A DNA stretch of 5,322 nt from positions 1 through 5,322 of the forward strand of contig CAKUHW010000097.1 of the NCBI GenBank assembly GCA_934659415.1, read 5' to 3'. Numbering within the stretch: position 1 is the stretch's first letter; each line of letters begins with the position of its first letter. The DNA comes from an uncultured Oscillospiraceae bacterium. Lineage in GTDB: Bacteria > Bacillota > Clostridia > Oscillospirales > Oscillospiraceae. Both the position numbers and the translations under genes were made by a program. Shown piece by piece: positions 1 to 5,322 of the stretch. The notes under the pieces were generated by a model, which did not search any database, had not been told where the DNA came from, and saw only the letters and a program-made list of their open reading frames with translations.

Positions 1-2
1 CG

Positions 3-839
3 CAGCTCAACGACAAGGAGCAGGCGGCCGCGCTGGCCGGGCGCTGCGGCGTGCCCGTGCCGGAGGAGTATGTTCTCCGGCCGGGGGAGGGGGAGACGGA
101 CTTCTTCGCCCGGGTGCCCCTGCCCTGCATCGTGAAGCCCCGCTGCGGCGAGGCCCTGGGGCTGACGGCCGCCCTGCGCTATGTGCGCGCGGAGACTGCG
201 GAGCAGCTGGCGGCGGCGTACGCGCGCTTTTCCGACCTGGCGGGGGAGCCGCCGCTGGTGCAGGAATATCTGCCCGGGAATGGATTTGGCTGCTCGGTGC
301 TGGCCCGGGAGGGGCAGGTGCTGCGGGCCGTGTGCCACCGGCGGGTGCGGGAGTACCCCATCACCGGCGGGCCCTCCGCCTGCTGCGACGCTGTGGACCG
401 GCCGGACCTGACCGCCATGGCGGCCGCCATGACAGCCGCCTGCGGTTACACCGGCGTGGCCATGTTTGAATTCAAGGAGGACGGGGCGGGGCAGGCGCGC
501 CTGCTGGAGGTCAATCCCCGGGTGTGGGGCTCCTACCCCCTGACCCGGGTGTGCGCCAGCGGCTTTTCTCTGGCCTGGTGCACCGAGGCATGGGACCGCG
601 GCAATCCGGACCGCGCCCGTCCCCTGCCGCCGGAGCGCGGCGTGCGTCTTTGCCGCATGAGCTATTTCCCTGTGGACCGTCTGGCGGCCCGGGCTTACGC
701 CCGGGCGGGGCAGACAGGCCGGGCCAGGGAGCCGGGGGGAAGGGACGGACTGTTCGAGTGGCGGGACCCCGCCCCCGCCCTGGCCTACTGGCTGGGACTG
801 CTGCGCCGGAAGAAGGAACGGGGCGGCGGGACGTGCTGA
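3..839 (+). CDS. ATP-grasp domain ligase, 5'-truncated by the window edge
   Basis: This is the C-terminal 278 residues of an ATP-grasp enzyme, a family that joins a carboxylate to an amine or similar nucleophile through an acyl-phosphate made from ATP. The frame is open to the left edge, so the gene begins upstream; the GTG at 51 lies inside the conserved fold and is not the start. Visible residues 3-5 (NDK) open the ATP-binding subdomain. K45 in IVKP is the likely ATP-contacting lysine, and VQEYLPG (86-92) is the adenine-hinge strand. E156 in MFEFK and E169/N171 in LLEVNPRVWGS are the likely magnesium ligands. This last pattern resembles the carbamoyl-phosphate-synthase-like and peptide-ligase-like ATP-grasp proteins found near polysaccharide genes. 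The C-terminal tail is basic and ends RRKKERGGGTC. There is no membrane segment, so the protein is cytoplasmic. It sits 22 bases ahead of the deacetylase-like gene and is probably co-transcribed with it. The family assignment is firm; the substrates are unknown. Confidence 0.88.
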   Translation, partial: QLNDKEQAAALAGRCGVPVPEEYVLRPGEGETDFFARVPLPCIVKPRCGEALGLTAALRYVRAETAEQLAAAYARFSDLAGEPPLVQEYLPGNGFGCSVLAREGQVLRAVCHRRVREYPITGGPSACCDAVDRPDLTAMAAAMTAACGYTGVAMFEFKEDGAGQARLLEVNPRVWGSYPLTRVCASGFSLAWCTEAWDRGNPDRARPLPPERGVRLCRMSYFPVDRLAARAYARAGQTGRAREPGGRDGLFEWRDPAPALAYWLGLLRRKKERGGGTC

Positions 840-846
840 CTATGAC

Positions 847-853
847 AAAGGAG
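847..853 (+). promoter_or_regulatory. Ribosome binding site of the deacetylase-like gene
   Basis: AAAGGAG lies 8 bases ahead of the ATG at 862, which is ideal spacing. It decides the start: an in-frame GTG at 853 overlaps the last base of this motif and so cannot be served by it. The site lies in the 22-base gap after the ATP-grasp gene, which fits a two-gene operon. Confidence 0.85.
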
Positions 854-861
854 TGGACCCT

Positions 862-2169
862 ATGAACCTTACCACCACGTTTCTCACCCTGGGCCGCAGG
901 GCCAAGCGGGCCCTCACCGGCGGCCGGACGGCCCCGGTGTACCCCCACCCGGTGCGCCGCATCCAACAGGTGGCACTGGGCGAGCGGGTGTGCGCCATGA
1001 CCTTTGACGACGGTCCCTGCCTGCTGCCTCCCTCCCAGGCTGCGGCGGGGAGCGCCCCCCTGACGCTGCACCTGATCGAGACGCTGGAGGCCCACGGAGC
1101 CCGGGGCACCTTCGACGTGGTGGGGGACACCTCTGCAAACTATCCGGACCGGGCCGGACGCGCAGGCACGGCCGCCTGGGGCGGCGTGCGGTATGACCAT
1201 TATCCCGATATCGGCCGGGACGATCAGGGGGGTGTGGTCCACGCCCCGGAGATGATCCGCAGAATGCTCGCCGGCGGCCACGCCGTCACCAGCCATACCT
1301 ACGCCCACATTCTCTTCGGCAGGAAGAATATCCTCTACGGCCGCCGGGCGGTGCGCTCCGGGCTGGAGGATACGGCGGCGGACCTGCGCCGGCTGCACAC
1401 GCTGCTGGAACGGGACTTCGGCTATACCATGACTCTGGGCCGCCCGCCCCACTATGTGGACGCCATGGCGGACGGCTTCTCCAGCTACGATGCCTACGCC
1501 CTCATGGGGTATCAGTATATGGCGGCCTCCTGGGACGGGGCGGGCTGGATGCCGCTGGACAGCTACGCCCAGGAGGTGGCGGCCATGGTGGAGCCCATGC
1601 GGGCGCTGCTGGAGGCCGACCCGGACGCCCTGTGCGGCCAGATCATTTTCCAGAAAGACGGCTGCAATATGGCCCGGCGGACTCCGGTGGCAGACGGACT
1701 GGGGGCCCAGCTGGAGCTGCTGGACCGGTACGGCTACCGGGTGGTGACTGTGCCGGAGCTGCTGGATATGAGCCCCTGCGCCGATGTGCGCCCCGGCGCG
1801 CCCGGGGCGGAGGCCGCCCGGCGGCTGCTGGCCCGGGGGTTCTGCGCCGCATACCGGGACAACACCCTTCGCCCGGACAGCCCTGCCTGCACCGCGGATG
1901 CCGCGGCCCTGCTGTGGGGCAGGGAAGGGGTGCTGGAGCGGGCGGCCCAGGGGCAGCCCATCGCCCGGGGGGAACACCCCTGCGCCGGGGCCTTTGAACT
2001 GCTGCGCACTGCCGGCGGACCCACTCTGGACCCGGCGGCCGCGCTCACCGGCGAGGCGCTGGACGAGCTGCTTCGGGTGCGCTTCGGCGCCTCCGCCGGC
2101 CTGGGGCCGGGGCGTGTGAGCCGGCTGGACCTGCTGTTGGCGGCGGACGCGCTGGCGGGGAAAGAGTAA
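862..2169 (+). CDS. Polysaccharide deacetylase-like (NodB fold) protein with SLH-like C-terminal tail
   Basis: A 435-residue protein of the carbohydrate esterase 4 (NodB) fold, whose members remove acetyl groups from amino-sugar polymers using a metal. Motif 1 is TFDDGP at 47-52 (D49 likely base, D50 metal ligand). Motif 2 is SHTYAH at 144-149 (H145 and H149 metal ligands). Motif 3 is RPPHYVD at 194-200. A motif-4-like ASWDGAGW lies at 222-229. In the motif-5 position the sequence is IIFQKDG (261-267), with Q264 where most active enzymes have histidine. About 92 residues separate motifs 1 and 2, against roughly 50 usually; the extra part is rich in Asp, Tyr and Gly. Residues 305-352 resemble an S-layer homology unit (DV near the start, YRDNTLRPD, then TADAAALL), with one or two weaker copies to about 430. 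The N-terminus has no clear signal peptide. Start chosen from AAAGGAG upstream. The fold is secure; activity as a deacetylase is likely but unproven, and the cellular location is uncertain. Confidence 0.88.
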   Translation: MNLTTTFLTLGRRAKRALTGGRTAPVYPHPVRRIQQVALGERVCAMTFDDGPCLLPPSQAAAGSAPLTLHLIETLEAHGARGTFDVVGDTSANYPDRAGRAGTAAWGGVRYDHYPDIGRDDQGGVVHAPEMIRRMLAGGHAVTSHTYAHILFGRKNILYGRRAVRSGLEDTAADLRRLHTLLERDFGYTMTLGRPPHYVDAMADGFSSYDAYALMGYQYMAASWDGAGWMPLDSYAQEVAAMVEPMRALLEADPDALCGQIIFQKDGCNMARRTPVADGLGAQLELLDRYGYRVVTVPELLDMSPCADVRPGAPGAEAARRLLARGFCAAYRDNTLRPDSPACTADAAALLWGREGVLERAAQGQPIARGEHPCAGAFELLRTAGGPTLDPAAALTGEALDELLRVRFGASAGLGPGRVSRLDLLLAADALAGKE

Positions 2170-2179
2170 GCTTCGTAAA

Positions 2180-2220
2180 CAGAGCCCGGCAGGGAGCGGT
2201 TTGCTCCCTGCCGGGCTCTG
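2180..2220. terminator. Perfect 18-bp hairpin between convergent genes, probable bidirectional terminator
   Basis: The arms 2180-2197 and 2203-2220 are exact reverse complements (18 of 18 pairs, mostly G-C) around the 5-base loop GGTTT. The hairpin begins 10 bases after the deacetylase-like stop and lies 28 bases past the ATPase stop on the other strand, so it suits both converging transcripts. The T-run is weak in both directions: plus strand ATCGTTGCTG, minus strand TTTACGAAGC. Termination in one or both directions is inferred from position and stem strength. The remaining bases up to 2248 show nothing else. Confidence 0.8.
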
Positions 2221-2248
2221 ATCGTTGCTGTGATTTGAGAATAGGATC

Positions 2249-3883
2249 TCAGAAGTGCAGGCTGCCCGAGGCGATGCGGCGGCCGCTCTTACGGTCGAAG
2301 AGCAGGATGTTTTCGCCCGAGATGGTCACCGGCACCCTGGTCCCGATGGTGAAAAGAGAGCTGCCGAAGATCACGCCGGTGAGCAGGAAGTCTCCGATGC
2401 GCACCTTGATGGTGGACTCCATGCCTGTGGGCATGGCGCCGTAGATCTCGCCCTCCAGGCCGCCGGCATCGGCGATGTCCAGAAATTCCGGCCGGATGCC
2501 CAGCACCAGGTCTTCGTCGGTGAGCACGGGCTCCTCCCGGAGGGAGTCGTCGTCCTCCTCCACCCGGGCGATGTGGTAACGGAACACCTCGTCCTTGTTG
2601 CCCTTTTCCACATAGCCCTTCTGGGCGGCCTTCTCCCGGTGGGCAGCCTCCGCGGCGGCGTCCTGCCGGTCACGCTCGGCAAACCAGCCGGGCAGGTCCA
2701 GCGGCCTGCCGGGGGTAAACAGAGCCTTGCGCCCGCCCAGCAGGGTGAGCTCCACGGCCCCATCCGGGCGCTGGGAGCCTCTGGCCTCCACAAAATTGAT
2801 GGAGGGGTTGCCCACGAAGTCCGCGGCGAAGAGATTGGCCGGGGCGTTGTACACATCCAGGGGCGCCTCGTACTGCTGGAGCACGCCGTTGCTGATCAGG
2901 CAGATCTGGGTGGCCAGGGTCATGGCCTCCATCTGATCGTGGGTGACGTAGACGAAGGTGGAGCCGGTCTCCACGTGCAGGCGCTGCAGCTCGTAGCGCA
3001 TCTCCAGGCGGAGCTTGGCATCCAGGTTGGACAGGGGTTCGTCCATAAACAGCACGGAGGGCTCGGGGGCCAGAGTGCGGGCGATGGCCACCCGCTGCTG
3101 CTGGCCGCCGGAGAGTTCGGCGGGGTAGCGCTCCATAAACATCCCGATCTTCACCACCCGGGCCACCCGGCGCACGGTGAGGTCGATCTCCTCCCGGGTG
3201 AGCTTGCGCGTCTCGGTGACCACCGCGCCGTTTTTCACCAGCTCGAATTTGTCGTTCAGCTCGCCGCCGGCGGCCTGGGCGGCCTTGCGCCCGGCCTCTG
3301 CCTTGGCGCGCAGGGCGGCGATCTCCCCGGAGAGATCCCTGCCGGACTCGGGGTGGAGGTCCAGCAGCTTTTTGGCGGTGTAGACGGAGATGGTAAAGGC
3401 GTCGATCAGCTTGACCTGGGCCTTCTTTTCGTCCAGCTTGCCGTTCTTGTCCCGGCACTCCGCGATGATGCGCCCGGCCTCGGCGGGATCTGCGAGGATG
3501 TCTGCCAGGCGGGCGGCGTTTTTCGCCTCAAAATCCACCTTGGGCTGAGGCTCCTTCAGGTTGGACAGGCCAAAGGCAATGTTGTCGTACACGGTCATGT
3601 TGGGCCACAGGGCGTAGTTCTGGAACAGGAAGCCCACCTTCCGCTTGTTGGCGGGGACGTTGATGCCCAGGGCGCTGTCGAACACCACCTGGTCGCCGAT
3701 GGTGATGCGGCCGCTGGTGGGGGTCTCCAGGCCGGCGATCATGCGCAGGATGGTGGTCTTGCCGCAGCCGGAGGGGCCCAGCAGGGTGACGAAGGAGTTG
3801 TCGGCGATAAACAGATCCAGATCGTCCACGCCGTAGAACTTGCCCCAGCGCTTGGTGATGTGCTCTAATTTGATCTCAGGCAT
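2249..3883 (-). CDS. ABC importer ATPase (MalK/PotA/FbpC type) with two large insertions
   Basis: A 544-residue nucleotide-binding subunit that hydrolyses ATP on the cytoplasmic face to power uptake through the adjacent permease. Walker A is GPSGCGKTT (36-44), the Q-loop glutamine is Q88 (FLFQNY), the signature is LSGGQQQR (257-264), Walker B ends in FMDEP (D281, catalytic E282), the D-loop is SNLD (285-288), and the switch histidine is H315 (VTHDQ). All catalytic residues are intact. A C-terminal TOBE-like regulatory domain follows from about 358, with GIRPE at 462-466. Typical relatives are about 350 residues. The extra length is an insertion at about 111-227, in the helical subdomain, and a charged stretch at about 391-455. 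The ATG at 3883 is chosen because GGAGG lies 9 bases upstream and the family N-terminus ([14 protein letters not shown]) begins there; the in-frame extension to 3949 would run through the permease end. It is the last gene visible in the operon. The substrate is unresolved; iron(III) is the default for the family. Confidence 0.93.
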   Translation of the reverse strand: MPEIKLEHITKRWGKFYGVDDLDLFIADNSFVTLLGPSGCGKTTILRMIAGLETPTSGRITIGDQVVFDSALGINVPANKRKVGFLFQNYALWPNMTVYDNIAFGLSNLKEPQPKVDFEAKNAARLADILADPAEAGRIIAECRDKNGKLDEKKAQVKLIDAFTISVYTAKKLLDLHPESGRDLSGEIAALRAKAEAGRKAAQAAGGELNDKFELVKNGAVVTETRKLTREEIDLTVRRVARVVKIGMFMERYPAELSGGQQQRVAIARTLAPEPSVLFMDEPLSNLDAKLRLEMRYELQRLHVETGSTFVYVTHDQMEAMTLATQICLISNGVLQQYEAPLDVYNAPANLFAADFVGNPSINFVEARGSQRPDGAVELTLLGGRKALFTPGRPLDLPGWFAERDRQDAAAEAAHREKAAQKGYVEKGNKDEVFRYHIARVEEDDDSLREEPVLTDEDLVLGIRPEFLDIADAGGLEGEIYGAMPTGMESTIKVRIGDFLLTGVIFGSSLFTIGTRVPVTISGENILLFDRKSGRRIASGSLHF

Positions 3884-3888
3884 ATGAA

Positions 3889-5322
3889 TTAACCTCCAAT
3901 TCCCTTGTCCAGGCTGGCGCCGGTGACTTTGTTGACCAGAGCGTTGCATACCAGAATGGTGACGATGAGGATCAGGTTGATGCCGCTGGAAAAGGCATAC
4001 AGGCCCATCTCATCAAAGTAGTCCAGCGTGGTGGACAGGATGAAGCCCTGGGTACACAGCAGCATGAACAGGGACAGCTCTCTCAGGCAGGTCATGAAGG
4101 GCAGCAGGTAGCCGCTGATGATGGACGATTTCTGGATGGGGATGATGATGCGGGTCATGCGCTTGATCCAGGGAATGTCCTGGATGATGGCGGCCTCCTC
4201 GATCTCACCGGACAGCTGCAGCATGGAGTTGAGGGAGCTGCGGCTGGCGAAGGGGATGTACTTGATGGTACCGGTGATAATGAGCAGGGTGTAGGTGTTG
4301 AACAGGTTGAAGTGCTCGTTGGAGAACAGCAGGAAGAAGGCCACGCCCACGGCGATGGAGGGCATCAGATAGGGCAGGAAGGCCACGCTGTTCACATAGT
4401 TGGCCCATTTACTTCGTCGGCTCTTGGCCACGGCGTAGCCTATGAGGGTGCCGATGGACCCGGCGAGGAGCGCGCAGCACACGCTGACCCAGATGGTGCC
4501 CTTGAAGGCCCGCCAGATGGTCTCGTTGTGCAGAATGCCCTTCTGGCCGTACATTCCGTTCTCCGACACGTTCTCGTCCGTGACCCACCACTTGGTGGTG
4601 AGGTTGCTGGCATCGCCGGTGTAGAGGAAGGAGTAGTCGCCGGGGTTGGGCAGGAAGGTCTCAAAGGCGAAGGACACGATGGGGAAGATGCTGGTAAAGA
4701 AGGTGACGATCACCAGTGCCAGGGCGATGACGTACCGCCCCACGCGGCCCAGATTGATCTTGGAGATCTGCCCAGACTTGCCCGTGACCGTGGTATAGTT
4801 CTTGCGGGAGCGCAGGGACATCTGGTTCATCAGCATGATGACCACGCCGAAGATCATCATGATAATGGCCAGAATGCTGGCCTCGCCGGTGTACTTCGAG
4901 TTCATGGAGACGTACTTGGTGGACAGGGTGGTGAGCCCCAGGTAGTGGGGCACCGGGTAGGAGCCCATGGAGGAGCCGAACACCAGCAGGATGGTGGAGA
5001 GAATGGCGGGCTTTACCATGGGCAGCGTGACGCGGAACATGATCTTCCACTTGGGCGTGTCCAGGATGGTGGCGGCCTCCTCCAGATTGGCGTCCATGTT
5101 GCGGAAAATGCCGCCGATGAGGATATAGGCGAAGGGGGCGTAGTGCAGACCCAGCACCACCAGGCTGGGGAACAGGCCCTTGCACCACCACAGGGGCATA
5201 TTGACACCCAGGGTGGCCGCCAGCAGGCCGTTGGACGTGCCGGTGACGGCGTTGGAGTTGAACAGATTCTGCCACACCACGGCCAGGGTCCACTGGGGCA
5301 TGATGTAGGGGAAGATGAAGAT
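3889..5322 (-). CDS. Fused two-domain ABC importer permease (FbpB/AfuB type), 5'-truncated by the window edge
   Basis: The last 477 residues of a membrane subunit in which two permease domains are fused, as in ferric-iron FbpB-type transporters (usually 500-560 residues). The frame is open to the right edge (the first visible residues are IFIFPYI), so the start lies outside and the ATG at 5301 is internal. Each half has hydrophobic helices (for example visible residues about 50-72, 106-118, 148-165, 196-218, 276-300, 308-332, 445-460) and one EAA coupling loop: EEAATILDTPKWK at 81-93 and EEAAIIQDIPWIK at 375-387. Both loops then reach the expected LP or IP. Both have Asp instead of the usual Gly (D88 and D382). 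A polar, Trp-containing loop of about 45 residues (about 217-263) leads into the second domain and probably faces outward. The gene ends in GIGG, with the stop 5 bases before the ATPase start, so the two are co-transcribed and probably translationally coupled. The substrate is unproven. Confidence 0.92.
   Translation of the reverse strand: MFIFPYIMPQWTLAVVWQNLFNSNAVTGTSNGLLAATLGVNMPLWWCKGLFPSLVVLGLHYAPFAYILIGGIFRNMDANLEEAATILDTPKWKIMFRVTLPMVKPAILSTILLVFGSSMGSYPVPHYLGLTTLSTKYVSMNSKYTGEASILAIIMMIFGVVIMLMNQMSLRSRKNYTTVTGKSGQISKINLGRVGRYVIALALVIVTFFTSIFPIVSFAFETFLPNPGDYSFLYTGDASNLTTKWWVTDENVSENGMYGQKGILHNETIWRAFKGTIWVSVCCALLAGSIGTLIGYAVAKSRRSKWANYVNSVAFLPYLMPSIAVGVAFFLLFSNEHFNLFNTYTLLIITGTIKYIPFASRSSLNSMLQLSGEIEEAAIIQDIPWIKRMTRIIIPIQKSSIISGYLLPFMTCLRELSLFMLLCTQGFILSTTLDYFDEMGLYAFSSGINLILIVTILVCNALVNKVTGASLDKGIGG
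3893..3897 (-). promoter_or_regulatory. Ribosome binding site of the ATPase gene, inside the end of the permease gene
   Basis: On the minus strand GGAGG lies 9 bases ahead of the ATG at 3883. It is made from the final glycine codons of the permease and runs directly into its TAA stop (3891-3889). Ribosomes finishing the permease would therefore expose or occupy this site, which supports coupled synthesis of the two transporter subunits and fixes the ATPase start. Confidence 0.88.

Noticed and set aside
51..53. GTG as start of the ATP-grasp gene
   Set aside because: The frame is open upstream, and the residues before it (NDKEQAAALAGRCG) already match the ATP-grasp fold, so the gene begins outside the window.
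687..706. 8-bp inverted repeat GCCCGGGC around TTAC
   Set aside because: It lies inside the ATP-grasp coding region and arises from repeated Ala-Arg codons (ARAYARAG); nothing suggests a regulatory site.
853..855. GTG as start of the deacetylase-like gene
   Set aside because: It overlaps the AAAGGAG motif that properly serves the ATG at 862.
842..865. Seven-codon mini-frame MTKEWTL whose stop overlaps the deacetylase ATG (ATGA)
   Set aside because: It could act as a coupling leader, but it contains the downstream ribosome binding site and has no convincing site of its own, so chance is more likely.
511..1977. Long minus-strand open frame (488 residues) antisense to the ATP-grasp and deacetylase genes
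   Set aside because: It is rich in Pro, Arg and Gly, has no domain motifs, and mirrors two well-supported genes; this is typical of GC-biased third codon positions.
2404..2444. Small inverted repeat (CATGCC/GGCATG) in the ATPase gene
   Set aside because: Only a 6-bp stem within conserved coding sequence; expected by chance.
2255..3868. Long plus-strand open frame (537 residues) antisense to the ABC ATPase
   Set aside because: The opposite strand encodes every ABC ATPase motif; this frame is a His/Gly/Val-rich shadow with no recognisable domain.
3884..3949. 22-residue N-terminal extension of the ATPase
   Set aside because: It overlaps the permease end, has no ribosome binding site for that start, and is absent from the family pattern; the ATG at 3883 has GGAGG at good spacing.

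Overview
The window comes from a GC-rich bacterial chromosome (roughly 60-65% GC by eye). It has strong AGGAG-type ribosome binding sites, tightly packed genes and long antisense open frames caused by GC-biased third positions. The gene content (a NodB-type deacetylase with an S-layer-homology-like tail and a Fbp-type ABC importer) and the style of the proteins suggest a GC-rich Firmicute of the Oscillospiraceae type (Flavonifractor / Lawsonibacter / Pseudoflavonifractor-like). That placement is an inference, because the window holds no marker gene.

Layout. Positions 3-839 (+) hold the C-terminal part of an ATP-grasp ligase whose start lies upstream of the window. It is followed after 22 bases by 862-2169 (+), a polysaccharide-deacetylase-fold protein with an extra C-terminal region resembling S-layer homology repeats. 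The two look like one transcription unit. A perfect 18-bp hairpin (2180-2220) separates this unit from a convergent operon on the minus strand. That operon, in transcription order, has a two-domain (fused) ABC permease of the ferric-iron/FbpB type (3889-5322, its N-terminus beyond the right edge) and then its ATPase (2249-3883). The two are 5 bases apart, and the ATPase ribosome binding site lies just inside the end of the permease gene. The substrate-binding protein and the promoter would be expected beyond the right edge.

How they work together. The permease and ATPase should form an importer with one two-domain membrane subunit and two ATPase subunits. The substrate cannot be fixed from these two subunits: iron(III) is the default for the family, but polyamine, phosphonate or sugar-phosphate uptake is not excluded. 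The ATP-grasp ligase and the deacetylase-like protein may modify a surface polymer or a small amide-linked metabolite, but the substrate is not visible.

The most unusual signals are in the transporter. The ATPase is about 544 residues rather than about 350. It carries a roughly 115-residue insertion between the Q-loop and the signature motif and a second charged insertion in the C-terminal regulatory domain. Both EAA coupling loops of the permease have aspartate in place of the usual glycine. Both sides of the transmission interface are therefore non-standard. Second, the deacetylase lacks the usual histidine of its last NodB motif, has an enlarged segment between motifs 1 and 2, and carries an S-layer-homology-like tail without a recognisable signal peptide. 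I see no mobile element, CRISPR array, tRNA or rRNA.
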